Positions 9,398 to 19,464 of a stretch of DNA of 64,000 nucleotides are shown here, one piece after another (the stretch's first letter is position 1; each line of letters begins with the position of its first letter). Position numbers and translations under genes: made by a program. Under the pieces are notes generated by a model. That model ran no database searches. It had not been told where the DNA came from and was given only the letters and a program-made list of their open reading frames with translations. Source of the stretch: Gautieria morchelliformis (lineage: Eukaryota; Basidiomycota; Agaricomycetes; Gomphales; Gomphaceae). The stretch is taken from the NCBI GenBank assembly GCA_015179125.1, contig WHVA01000009.1, forward strand, positions 248,001-312,000, given 5' to 3'.

Positions 9398-11916
9398 GAT
9401 GTGTGCCCCTGCTGCCTGTACATAACCGGTTTGCCTGTCTTGAAGCAGAGAATGAAAAGCCCCCACACCACTCACTTCGTACAGACCCACCAGATAAAGT
9501 CACACAAAAACCAAAACCGATACCCCATCCATCCCGCATCCGCCCTTGGGAGAGACGCCTCCCGAAGCGCTATGTTGTTGCTGCCACCCCTGGCCCCAAG
9601 TCACTAATCATTAAGGTGGAGATCCAGACGACAGATACGGCGGAAGTCAAATCCGGACCCGCCCTTGTCGATTGCAGGGCCACTGGTCAGTTTATAGACC
9701 AGGACTATGTGGAACGGAACCGACTGACCACGTGGAAGTTGCAACGTGCAATCCCGGTGTTCAATGTGGATGGAAGCCCCAATGAGGCAGGATCCATCAC
9801 AGAGATAGTAGACACAATTCTCCACTACGATGGACACTCCGAATGTACTTCCTTTGCAGTCACCAGCCTGGGGAAGCAAGACGTCATCCTCGGATTTACC
9901 TGGCTTCAGGAGCACAACCCAGAGATCAATTGGCAGACTCGGAAGGTACTTATGAGTCGATGCCCAGCCAAGTGTCACATGTGCCGGTCGGAAGTGCGGA
10001 AGGAGCGCCAGGAGCAGCGGAAGACTGAACGGCTCATACAGACATGTCGTTCTGGCCCCCATCCACTGCTTGCAGAAGAAGACTCGGAAGCGGAATTTGA
10101 ACCGGGTCCCACTCCCGATTCCGATTCCGACTCCGACGTCATCCGACTCGGCCCGGAAGATACACTGGCGGAAGGGGAGCGCTTGCTGTACGTAAACCTT
10201 CCACCGGAAGCGGAACACATCCACGCCACCGGAAATATTTCGCAACGCCTTGCTGAAGCCTCCAAGAAGCATGATAGAGCGGAGGCGGAAATTCCGGAGT
10301 ACCTGCAGGAGTTCGAGGACGTCTTTGCCAAGGAGTCGTTTGATGCCCTGCCTCCACGGAAGCTGTGGGACCATGCCATCGAGTTGGAGCCTGGGTCAAA
10401 GCCCACCAACTGCAAAGTCTACCCGCTGTCACCCAAGGAGCAGGTAGAGCTCGATGCATTCCTTGCGGAAAACCTCCGTACAGGGAGGATCCGCCCCTCC
10501 AAGTCACCCATGGCATCTCCGGTGTTCTTCATCAAGAAGAAGGACGGCTCGCTCAGACTTGTGCAGGATTACCGGGCCTTGAATGCGATCACGATCAAGA
10601 ACCGGTACCACATTCCACTCATTTCTGAACTAATCACACAACTCCGCGGGGCAAAATACTTCACTAAGCTGGATGTCCGCTGGGGCTTCAATAATGTTCG
10701 GATCCGAGAGGGAGACGAGTGGAAGGCCGCATTCCGCACCAACCGAGGACTCTTTGAGCCACAGGTCATGTTCTTTGGCCTCACCAACAGTCCCGCCACA
10801 TTCCAGACGATGATGAATGACATTTTCCGTGACATGATAGCAGAAGGGGTTGTCTGCGTCTACCTCGATGACATCCTCATCTTCACAAAAACAATGTCGG
10901 AACATTGGGAAGTCGTGCGGAGAGTGCTTGAACGGCTCTGGGAATACAACCTGTGTCTCAAGCCGGAAAAGTGCGAATTTGAGCGGACGCGGATAGAGTA
11001 TCTTGGGGTGATTGTGTCGGAAGGAAAGGTGGAAATGGACCCAGTCAAGGTTTCCGGTGTATCGGATTGGCCTGTGCCACGGAACAAGAAAGAGGTCCAG
11101 TCCTTCATTGGGTTTGTCAATTTCTACCGGCGGTTCATCAAGGACTTCTCCTGCCACGCTCGTGCCCTCTTCAACCTCACCAAGAAGGAGGTTGGATGGC
11201 AGTGGGGAGAGCCGGAACAGGCCTCCTTTGACAAACTCAAAGAGCTGATCACTTCCGCCCCGGTCCTGATCTTTCCCGATGACTCTTGCCCTTATCGAGT
11301 CGAGGCGGATTCTTCCGACACAGCTACCAGAGCGGTCTTGTCACAACAGTCATCGGAAGATGATGGGGGATGGCATCCGATTGCTTTCTTCTCTAAAAGC
11401 CTTAGTCCGGTCGAGCGGAACTATGAGATCCACGACACGGAGATGCTGGAAATCATCCGAGCACTGGAGGAGTGGCGACACTTCCTCGAGGGTGCTCTAT
11501 GCCCGTTTGAGATCTGGACAGACCACAAGAACCTCGAGTATTTCCGCACATCTAAGAAGTTGAACCGACGACAAGCACGGTGGTCCCTACACCTGTCCCG
11601 GTTCGACTTCATGCTCCACCACCGCCCCGGCCGCACCATGGGCAAGCCCGATGCCCTATCCCCCCATGCGGATCATGGAAGTGGAAGTGGGGACAATGCG
11701 GGTATGACACTGCTCCGCCCTAGTCTCTTTGCAATCCGCGCCCTAGAGGGAGTGACTGCAGTTGGGGCGGAAGCGGAAATGCTCCGGGACATCCGAAGTC
11801 AGTACCGGAATGGAGAGAAGGAGGAGTCGGTGGTGAAGGCGGTGGAGGAACTTCAGAAAGGGCACTCACGGTCTGTACGGGCAGCGGAATGGTCGGAACG
11901 TGATGGACTCTGGTGA
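9394..11916 (+). CDS. Gypsy-1 Pol, truncated before integrase
   Basis: An open frame of about 840 codons with no ATG at its start, consistent with expression by frameshift from gag. It carries a retropepsin-like region (LVDCRATGQFIDQDYV, residue about 93), where the expected D-S/T-G active site reads D-C-R. The reverse transcriptase follows: KKKDGSLRLVQDYRALN, FFGLTNSPATFQ and the catalytic YLDD near residues 490-493. RNase H comes next (FFSKSLSPVERNYEIHDTEM, then WTDHKNLEYF) and the tether region with HHRPGRTMGKPDALS. It stops shortly after RNase H: no integrase zinc finger, no DDE core and no chromodomain. Gypsy Pol is normally several hundred residues longer. The altered protease motif and absent integrase make this copy non-autonomous. 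Confidence 0.9.
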   Translation: MRCVPLLPVHNRFACLEAENEKPPHHSLRTDPPDKVTQKPKPIPHPSRIRPWERRLPKRYVVAATPGPKSLIIKVEIQTTDTAEVKSGPALVDCRATGQFIDQDYVERNRLTTWKLQRAIPVFNVDGSPNEAGSITEIVDTILHYDGHSECTSFAVTSLGKQDVILGFTWLQEHNPEINWQTRKVLMSRCPAKCHMCRSEVRKERQEQRKTERLIQTCRSGPHPLLAEEDSEAEFEPGPTPDSDSDSDVIRLGPEDTLAEGERLLYVNLPPEAEHIHATGNISQRLAEASKKHDRAEAEIPEYLQEFEDVFAKESFDALPPRKLWDHAIELEPGSKPTNCKVYPLSPKEQVELDAFLAENLRTGRIRPSKSPMASPVFFIKKKDGSLRLVQDYRALNAITIKNRYHIPLISELITQLRGAKYFTKLDVRWGFNNVRIREGDEWKAAFRTNRGLFEPQVMFFGLTNSPATFQTMMNDIFRDMIAEGVVCVYLDDILIFTKTMSEHWEVVRRVLERLWEYNLCLKPEKCEFERTRIEYLGVIVSEGKVEMDPVKVSGVSDWPVPRNKKEVQSFIGFVNFYRRFIKDFSCHARALFNLTKKEVGWQWGEPEQASFDKLKELITSAPVLIFPDDSCPYRVEADSSDTATRAVLSQQSSEDDGGWHPIAFFSKSLSPVERNYEIHDTEMLEIIRALEEWRHFLEGALCPFEIWTDHKNLEYFRTSKKLNRRQARWSLHLSRFDFMLHHRPGRTMGKPDALSPHADHGSGSGDNAGMTLLRPSLFAIRALEGVTAVGAEAEMLRDIRSQYRNGEKEESVVKAVEELQKGHSRSVRAAEWSERDGLW

Positions 11917-12302
11917 AGATGCTAGGGAGTGACGAGGGGGAACAAGGAGGTAGCGCGGTAGGAGAAATAAACCGGTCATGACAACCCCCTCCTGAGGACA
12001 TTTCTAGCCTCGGCTTCAGTCCCAACCTGAGATCCAGATCTGACCTGAGCCCATCCCGAGGACCTGGCCGAGTTTCCAAAACTTCAGCTTCGGGAATTGT
12101 CCCTGAATGGCACCAAGGTGGTGGTTTGAGACGCACACAGTAGGTGAGGGCCACGGGGATGCAGATATGTGTCAGGAGTGGAGCGGGTGTCCCTGACTTT
12201 GATCAGGGGTACTAGCTATATAATATAGGTAGCACACTGGTAGCAGAGGTTGAGCCATTCATTCCAGACATTCTCAGCAAGGAATACAACGAGTGTTACA
12301 CC
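11917..12302. other. Gypsy-1 end and LTR-C-like remnant
   Basis: Non-coding. At about 11930-11990 the minus strand reads a purine run (GGAGGGGGT) followed by TGTCATGACCGGTTTATTTC, which resembles the polypurine tract plus 3' LTR start of the LTR-C family. It therefore looks like the 3' end of a minus-oriented family-C element abutting truncated gypsy-1. The rest (12000-12302) is unassigned; a TATA-like run lies near 12218-12230. Confidence 0.4.
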
Positions 12303-14048
12303 ATGGCGCACAGGGACATCAACAATGAGCACACTGCAGAACCTGTCGAAATGAGAATCGCTGCATCTAGGAGCTCCCAGTCTGGCAACTGTGAGTCCTG
12401 CTACCAGCCGTATAACTCACCTTACACACCCAGCACAAGCTACTCCAGACCAGGCATGAGCACAGGGAGTGGCAGCCAATCCTTTCGGAACAGGGAGATG
12501 CAGTATTCTGTCATGACACCTTTATTTCCTATACCCAGTTGCTCTGTCCTCCCATTCCTCACTCCACCTCCATGTTCGCTCCGATCGCCCTTTGCCCAGT
12601 TCGGCAATTGATCTTCGCAGTTCACATCATTCGCCATAGCCATTCCATCAAAGCACGATTGACGTCCTTGGACCGGCTTGGTGGTTCATCACTGGCCCTA
12701 TCACCTCCTCTGCTCAACCCCCTTTCAATGTTCCTATGGTCGGATTGTCACGACTTGTGTACTTCTTGCACCCAGCTATCCCTGTTTCCCCTTTCACCAC
12801 TCCTCCTCCGTGTTTGCTTGGCTTCACCCCTCCCTTCGACCATGCCTCCTCTATGTTCTCTCCATTCGCCCTTCGCCACATTTGCTGAACGACCATTCAC
12901 TGCTCGCATCATTCGCCAGCCGGCATGCCATCAAACGCGATCGACATCCTCTACCGGGCATGATGGTCCATCACTGGCCACATCATCTTCCCAATGCAAC
13001 CCCTTTAGGTGTTCATATGGCTGGGATGCATTCACGGGACATCCTACCCATAGGTCGTGTAGGATCAACCCAGCAGACGAAGAACCCGTGCAGGGCAGTG
13101 TATATGCGGGCCCCAAGACATGATTTCATACATAGGTGTCTTCGCCACCTTCACTCTCCATCGTTTCATGTTCGCACTCCTCTTTCATTCTATTGTATAT
13201 TTATTTCATCTATTTGTATCACGACTGCGCACCCCTATCCAACCCTGACTCATGACGGCCTCTTTCCCATTCACTGTTACCATACAAGCATTAGATATAA
13301 GTAGTTTACATTCACATGTATATTCCCCAGTTCAATTATCATACGTCCATCTTGTGCAAAACTTGACCTCGCTGTGACTATCGTCTTGGGCCTTCTCCTG
13401 TAGATTTCTATCTTCGACCAGAGGAAGACTTAAGCATCACTGGTGATTTTTCATACTTCATCTTCATTACCTTAGCCTTCGAACTATTATCTGTGCTGTC
13501 GGCGAAGGACTCCGAAGGAACACCTTCACCGGCGAAAGGATTGTTGCCACTTAGACAACCTTTCTGTGGCACCTTGCACGTTACATCATCAAGTACCACG
13601 GGCTATTTCGCTACAACTGTAGATAGGGCGAGCCCCGATTGGGCAGCCCTCTTACCTTCTGAACATTTATTGGTTCACCCTATTTGCCAAACGGCATACT
13701 TATTCGCACAAGCTATTCGGGCATTCGCTGTGTTCACTAATACACGATATTAACGCCTAAAAACCAATCTTCACACATTCCTCCCCAAAGCTATGCCTTC
13801 ACTGTGGCAGCAAAAACACTCACATATCCATCAGTTGTGATGCCAGACACCTACACAACCACCCCAACTGCAAGATGAACATTTCTTTCAGAAACAAGCA
13901 CCTTACCTATGACTCTGATGGCGCAGCCATATGCTACAAGTTCAACCTGCAAGGCTCATGCTCCATTGATCCAACCAGACACCCCCCTCATAGATGCAGC
14001 CTTTGCCTTGTCTCTTACCATGGAGCGGTGCAGTGCCCTTGCATCTGA
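12303..14048 (+). pseudogene. Zinc-knuckle Gag-like ORF split by a solo LTR
   Basis: Exonic parts are 12303-12508 (start MAHRDINNEHTAEP) and about 13781-14048. If the solo LTR and one copy of its target duplication are ignored, the frame continues without a break: QYS, then PKLCLHCGSK and KHLTYDSDGAAICYKFN, QGSCSID, HPPHRCSLC and YHGAVQC, ending at TGA 14046-14048. The cysteine/histidine pattern (CX2C, then C..C..HPPH.CX2C..H..C) resembles zinc-binding proteins seen next to tyrosine-recombinase retroelements in Agaricomycetes; that is an inference from memory of the family. It could also be a host gene. The insertion breaks it in either case. Confidence 0.5.
12509..13775 (+). mobile_element. 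LTR-C copy (i), solo LTR, 1267 bp
   Basis: It starts TGTCATGACACC and ends CCAATCTTCACA. Flanking pentamers are TATTC (12504-12508) and CATTC (13776-13780), a target duplication with one mismatch. Inside, a segment of about 300 bp starting at TCACGACTTGTGTACTTC near 12748 repeats the LTR start, so the U3 region is internally duplicated. The interrupted reading frame resumes exactly after the copy, which supports a solo LTR. Confidence 0.75.
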
Positions 14049-14228
14049 GCTTTACAGACACACCACACCATATAATGCAGAAGGTTTCAGGGCGGCCCTG
14101 GAGACAACCGGCCTTTTGTCACATTATCACAACCTCATCACGACATCCAGCAGGGTTCGCCAATCGGCAACTCACCAACTTTGACACATACTTTCATTCC
14201 ACCCAACATGAAGATGGCTCTAGACCAC

Positions 14229-15208
14229 TGTCAAGATTGGATTTTAGGCATTAATATCGTGTATTAGTGAACACAGCGAATGCCTGAATAGCTTGTGTGA
14301 AGAAGTGTGCCATTCAGCGAATAAGATGAACCAATAAATGTTCAGAAGGTAAGAGGGCTGCCCGAACGGAGCTTGCCCTATCTACAGTCGTAGCGAAGTA
14401 GCCCGTGACACTCGACAATGTAATGTGCAAGGTGTCATGGAAAGGTTGTTAAACAACAACAATCCTTTCGCCGGTGAAGGTGCTCCTTCAGAGCCCTTCG
14501 CTGACAGCACCGATAATAGTACGAAGGCTAAGGTAGTGAAGGTAAAGTACGAAAACTCACCAGTGGTGCTTAAGTCCTCCTCTGGTCGAAGATAGGAATC
14601 TATAGAAGAGGGCGATGATGGTCACAGTGAGGTCAAGTTTTGCACAAGATAGACTATGATAATTGAACTGCAGAATATACATGTGAATGCAAACTACTTA
14701 TACCAAATGCTCATATGTTATCAGTGAATAGGAAAGAGGCCGTCGTGAGTCAGGGTTGGATAGGGGTGCGAGTCAGGATACAAATAGGTGAAACACATAT
14801 ACAATAGAAATAGGGAGGAGTGCAAATGTGAAACGATGGGGAGGAAAGAGGACGAAGGTACCTATGTAAGAAAACATGCCTTGAGACCTTCATACACGTT
14901 ACCCTGCACAGACTCTTTGTCTGCTGGGTTGATCCCACACACTCTATGGGTAGGATGTCCCGCAAATGCATTCCAGCCATAGGAACACCTAAAGGGGGTT
15001 GAGTCAGGAAGAGGATGGGGTCAGTGATGAACCATCATGCCAGGTAAAGGATGTCGATTGTGTTTGATGGCGTGCCTACTGGCAAATGATGCAAGTAGCG
15101 AATAACCGTTCAGCAAATTCGGCAAAGAGCGAATGGAGCGAACATAGAAGTGGAGTGTTGACAAGGAAAATGGAGTTACTGGATACAACAAATAAACAAG
15201 TCATGACG
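14229..15208 (-). mobile_element. LTR-C copy (ii), minus orientation, 980 bp
   Basis: On the plus strand it runs from TGTCAAGATTGG (the reverse complement of the LTR end) to GTCATGACG. Flanks are ACCAC (14224-14228) and ACCAT (15209-15213), a near-match target duplication. It is about 290 bp shorter than copy (i), consistent with lacking one of the internal subrepeats. Confidence 0.65.
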
Positions 15209-15275
15209 ACCATCCGGAGTTCGTTGATGCTCACATAACAGAAGAGGTCGAGGTGGGACGCATGTCAGGCCCATT

Positions 15276-16079
15276 TGTCATGACCCATCTATTTCCCTTG
15301 CCCCGCTATCTCTGCTTTCCCCTTCACCGCTCCTCCTGCATGTTCACCTGAGTTCGCCCTTCCCTTGCACCACTCCTCCTCTAGGTTTGCTCCATTCGCT
15401 CTTCGCCGCATTCGCCGAATGACCATTCACTACTCGCATCATTCACCAGCAGGCACGCCATCAAACACAATTGACCTCCTTTACCCGGCGTGATGGTTCA
15501 TCACTGGCCCCATCACCTTCCTGACTCCACCCCTCTAGGTGTTTGTATGGCTGGAATGCATTTGCGGGATGTCCTACACGTGGATCATGTGGGATCAACC
15601 CAGCAGATGAAGATCCCGTGCAGGGTAACGTGTATGCAGGTCTCAAGGCGTGTTTTCTTACATGGGTACCCTTATCCTCTTCCCCTCTGTTGTTTCACGT
15701 TCGCACTCCTCCCTTCCTCTATTCCATATATGTTTCATCTATTTGTATCGTGACTGCGCACCCCTGTCCAACCCTGACTCATGATGGCCTCTTTCCTATT
15801 CACTGATATCATATGAGCATTCAGTATAAGTAGTTTACATTTGCATGTATATTCCCCAGTTCAATTATCATGTGACTATCTTGTGCAAACCTTGACCTCA
15901 CTGTGACCATTGTCTTGGGCCCTCTCCTATAGATTTCTATCTTCAACCAGAGGAGGACTTAAGCACCACTGGTACTTCACCTTCATTACCTTAGCCTTTG
16001 TACTATTATCAACGCTGTTGGTGAAGGGCTCTGAAGGTGCGCCTTCACCAGCAAAAGGATTGTTGCTGCTTAGACAACC
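15276..16079 (+). mobile_element. LTR-C copy (iii), 3'-truncated
   Basis: It starts TGTCATGACCCATC and follows the LTR-C consensus until TGCTTAGACAACCT (16079). There it is fused to the C-terminal end of an inverted family-C gag fragment. The LTR tail (about 190 bp) is missing, so the junction is a rearrangement rather than a simple insertion. Confidence 0.65.
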
Positions 16080-16430
16080 TAGTGAATTAGGGGCGAATAA
16101 GCGGCGTAAAGAATCAGCACTGGGCCTGTGACTAGGTATTGGAGTGCTGGCTGAAAGTGGTCGCTGAGGGGAGAAGTGCTGTTCGCCTGGAGTCAGCTGC
16201 CGTTGAACGTCGAAGAGAGGAGGTGATGCGTGTTTGGGGACCGGATGGTGCAGTGTAGGCCGAGATGCAGACATGGCGACGAGGCGGGAGAAAGGGATGA
16301 TGTCCTCTGTGGGATTTTGCGAAGGGAATGAGGCGGAAGCTGTTCGCCTCTGAAATGGTGCTGGAGTAGGAACTGGACGTGTGGAGTGAGTTCTATGGGC
16401 AACAGGGTTTTCTTGTTGTGTAGAAGACAT
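16080..16430 (-). pseudogene. Family-C gypsy gag, N-terminal fragment
   Basis: The minus-strand frame begins MSSTQQENPVAHRTHSTRP at 16430, just inside the LTR that ends at 16478. It continues with FSRLVAMSASRPT and SADSLRRLFAPNS, matching the gag of the longer family-C copy at 38399-39832 almost word for word. After about 115 residues it runs into LTR copy (iii), so the rest of gag and all of pol are missing. This fragment is useful because it preserves the true gag start, which is lost from the longer copy. Confidence 0.75.
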
Positions 16431-16477
16431 GAAAAATAGGGGAATGCTTTTGACTGTAGCTGTTAGTTCAATTATAC

Positions 16478-17750
16478 TGTCAAGATTGGTTTTTAGGCGT
16501 TAATATCGTGTATTAGTGAACACAGCGAATTCCCGAATAACTTGTGCGAATAAGTATGCCGTTCGGCGAATAGGTGAACCAATGAATGTTCACAAGGTAA
16601 GAGGGTTGCCCGAACGGGGCTCACCCTATCTACAGTCGTAGCGAAATGGCCCGTGGTGCTTGACGATGTAACGTGCAAGGTCTCACGGAAGGGCTGTCTA
16701 AGTCTTGACAATCCCTTCGCCGGCGAAGGTGCTCCTTCGGAGCCCTTCACCAACAGCACAGAAAGTAGTTTGAAGGCTAAGGTAACGAAGATGAAGTATG
16801 AGAACTCACCAGTGATGCCTAAGTCCTCTGCTGGTCGAAGATAGAAATCTCCAAGAGAAGGCTCAAGACGATGATCACAGCGGGGTCAAGTTTGCACAAG
16901 ATGGACGACGTATGATAATTGAACTGGGGAATATACATGCAAATGTAAACTACTTATATCGAATGCTCGTATGGCATCAGCGAATAGGAAAGAGGCCGTC
17001 GCGAGTCAGGGTTGGATAGGGGTGCGCAGTCATGATACTAAGTAGATGGAATAAACATACAATAGAGTGAGGGAAGGGTGCGAACATGAAACGATGGAGA
17101 GTAAAGGTGGTGAAGGCATTCATGTACAAAACCATGTTTTGGGACCCGCATACATGCTACCCTGCACGGACTCTTCGTCTACTGGGTTGATCCTGCACGA
17201 CCTACAGAAGGGACGTCCTGCGAACACACTTTGGCCATATGAACACCCAAAGGGGTTGGATTAAGAAGGTGATGGGGTTAGTGATGAACCATCTTGCCGG
17301 GTAAATGGTATTGATCGTTTTTTGATGATGTGCCTGCTGGCGAAATGCATGAGCAGCGAATAGCGGTTTGGAGAAATGCGAGGAATGGCGAACGGCAATG
17401 ACATAGGGGAGAAGTGGTTGAAGTGGAGGGCAAAGCCGAGCGAACACGGGAGAGGAGTGGCGAAAGGGAAAATGGAGGTAACAAGGTCCAGGAAATACAC
17501 AAGTCATGACAGTCCAATCATAGGAACACCATCGAAAGAGGGTTGAGCAGAGGAGGTGATAGGCCCAGCGATGACTGCTAAGTTAGCTCAGGGACGTCGA
17601 TCGTGCTTCGACGGCGTGGCCATGGTAGATGGCACGAACAGCGAGGATCGGTTGCCGAACACGGCAAGGGCGGTCGGAACCAACATGAAGGTGGAGTGAG
17701 AAAATAGGAGAACTGAGCATCTGAGTATGGGAAATAAATGGGTCATGACA
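16478..17750 (-). mobile_element. LTR-C copy (iv), 5' LTR of a truncated element, 1273 bp
   Basis: On the plus strand it runs from TGTCAAGATTGG to GGGTCATGACA. On the minus strand it is followed at once by leader and gag (16430 downward), so it acts as a 5' LTR. It contains the internal duplication (GTCATGACAGTCCAATCATA near 17504). It is inserted in the LTR-A remnant at 17751-17864. Confidence 0.75.
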
Positions 17751-17864
17751 CAAATATGCTTTCCCTCCCCTTGTTCTTTGACCATTGTTCTTGACTCTAC
17801 CCTGCACCCCCCTTTGTAGATTCCTGATTAGTTAGTTACCCCATATATCATATCTGACTTCCAC
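17751..17864 (-). mobile_element. LTR-A remnant (right part, inverted)
   Basis: The reverse complement of this stretch (GTGGAAGTCAGATATG..., then GGTAACTAACTA and GTCAAAGAACAAGGGG) matches the second half of the minus-oriented LTR-A at 63578-63700. It is the continuation of the LTR-A piece at 2775-3124. Positions 17860-17864 read TCCAC, the reverse complement of the copia-1 target duplication GTGGA. Confidence 0.7.
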
Positions 17865-18352
17865 TGTTAGCAACTCGGGGTTATGGCAGGGAAGGTTCGG
17901 TAGAGCTCTTAGAAAGCTAGAATCAAATTCACTCTCTCAGTGAATTTATTGTCACTGTTATATTAATACAATACCTAGAATCAAATTCACTACATGATTT
18001 TCAGTCAACATGCTATGAAAATACAAAGAATACTACTCGCCTCTCTCAGTGAATTTATTGTCACTGGGAGAGGAGCACTATCTTGTCTCAGAAGACATAT
18101 ATGTGCACCCGGCCCTTTAGCACTCAAGAGCTCGCGCGTCGAAGTCATTTCAAACTCCGCTGGGTGCAGCCGCTTGTGAAAATAGAGATAACAAAATGAA
18201 ATGGAGAGGTAGGGAGTGACTGGAAAATTTCGAAAATAATCAGAGAAGTGAGTGCATGGTACAAGAACAATGTGAGAAGAGATTGAAACACCACACAATA
18301 AATCGAATATATTATGCTTGATTTTGGTGCAGGAGCATAAATGCACCCAACA
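17865..18352 (-). mobile_element. Copia-1 3' LTR, inverted (488 bp)
   Basis: The reverse complement starts TGTTGGGTGCATTTATG and ends GAGTTGCTAACA, nearly identical to the LTR at 3125-3612 and of the same length. The flanking TCCAC (17860-17864) is the inverted copy of GTGGA. Just inside, on the minus strand, is the polypurine tract TTGAGGGGGTG (18353-18363). Confidence 0.9.
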
Positions 18353-18365
18353 CACCCCCTCAAGC

Positions 18366-18552
18366 TTAATATATTCCGATTCTTTCATTGAGGATTCTCA
18401 CTCTAGGACTAGGAAGTCCTTTAGTGAGAAGATCGGCTAGCATGTGTTCCGTTGGTAGGTACACAAGCTTAATTTCTCCATCTTCGACTATATCTCGAAT
18501 GAAATATAATCTAATGTCAAAATGCTTGGTTCTCGTGTGTTGTTGAGTGCCA
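18366..18552 (-). pseudogene. Copia-1 Pol C-terminus, detached and inverted
   Basis: The minus-strand frame from TATGGCACTCAACAAC (18552) reads YGTQQHTRTKHFDIRLYF and LPTEHMLADLLTKGLPSPR, ending NERIGIY and stop at 18366. This is the last part of the RNase H domain and the C-terminus of the copia polyprotein. It begins at the residue that follows AIAI in the intact copy, where the piece at 3619-7652 ends. Confidence 0.9.
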
Positions 18553-18646
18553 TAGACGAAAGCGGAGGCGGAGATGGAATCGGAACTGGAAGCGGAGTCG
18601 GAAATGGAGTTGGAACTGGGAATGGAAAACAGGGTGTCCCCTGACA
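18553..18646 (-). mobile_element. LTR-B first part (start of the gypsy-1 LTR), inverted
   Basis: The reverse complement starts TGTCAGGGGACACCCTG and runs to CCGCTTTCGTC. The LTR-B fragment at 41441 shows the same order and continues into the sequence now found at 7653, so 18553-18646 and 7653-8033 are two parts of one LTR. Confidence 0.7.
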
Positions 18647-18967
18647 GTGCCATGGTCGGAGTTGTCGCCGGACTGTGTTGGGGAGAGCAAAGTGGCCATT
18701 GGGAGATAGTCCACGGACCAGCCTAACCCTAACCATTAATCAGCGTGGTTTGCTGTGGGTAGGAGAACCCACAGAGATCTACAATGACGTATTTAAATAT
18801 TTACATATTGGGAACAACTTTGTACGTTGCGTATTTCGTTACCTCAAGAAACACCTGTGCTTTGTTACCTCAATAAACACCTGTATCCTGGTGCCCTCAA
18901 CGTTTGACACCGTGTGCAATACATATACACCAAGTCTTCTTCAAGTTCTCTCTCCTTAGTTTCACCC

Positions 18968-19462
18968 ATGTCTCAGCACGGGTCTTTGCTACAAGTGCTC
19001 AATACGTACCCAATGCTGGCGGATGTCCCCTTCGACATTATTTCTACCTTCATCACACTTGTTAGACACCTCTGGGAGCGTATCTCTTGTACTCAACCCC
19101 ATGATGCAATCAATCCTCCCGCCACCCTACCATTGAATATCCACAATTTCTTGCATGATGCTACTGACCAGGACCATGATACAGTTGAACTGCTCTGGAA
19201 GGCCCTCATGTGGATCGCTTGGGAGGTCACAGACACCCAAAACTGTCGAAATGACCACAGAGCCGATCATCTACTGCCGCTTTTCTTGAAGTTCGGCCCT
19301 ACCAACGGTGTCGGTGAGTGTCCACCATGTTCTAACTGTCTCTATTTCATATGTTCCACTTTACAGCATTTCCTGACTTTTTCCCTCCCCACCGTACATG
19401 CATCGACCCGAAATGTGTTCAAGGAGAACGCCGCACCAAGAACTCCGGGTATCGTGAACTAA
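18968..19462 (+). pseudogene. CxC-type protein associated with KDZ transposons, truncated
   Basis: Exon 1 starts MSQHGSLLQVLNTYPMLAD at 18968 and is followed by an intron (GTGAGTGTCC...TTTACAG, about 19315-19365). Exon 2 continues AFPDFFPPHRTCIDPKC. The order (short helical N-terminus, a lid rich in Trp and Leu, then CIDPKC) recalls the CxC5-like proteins found with Kyakuja/Dileera/Zisupton transposons in Agaricomycetes. Those are several hundred residues longer; here the frame stops at 19462 with no transposase. Likely a decayed end of a KDZ element, identified from memory of the family. Confidence 0.45.
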
Positions 19463-19464
19463 CG

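Noticed and set aside
18722..18734. Telomere-like CCTAACCCTAACC
   Set aside because: Only two CCCTAA units; such a short run occurs by chance and no array or subtelomeric pattern accompanies it.
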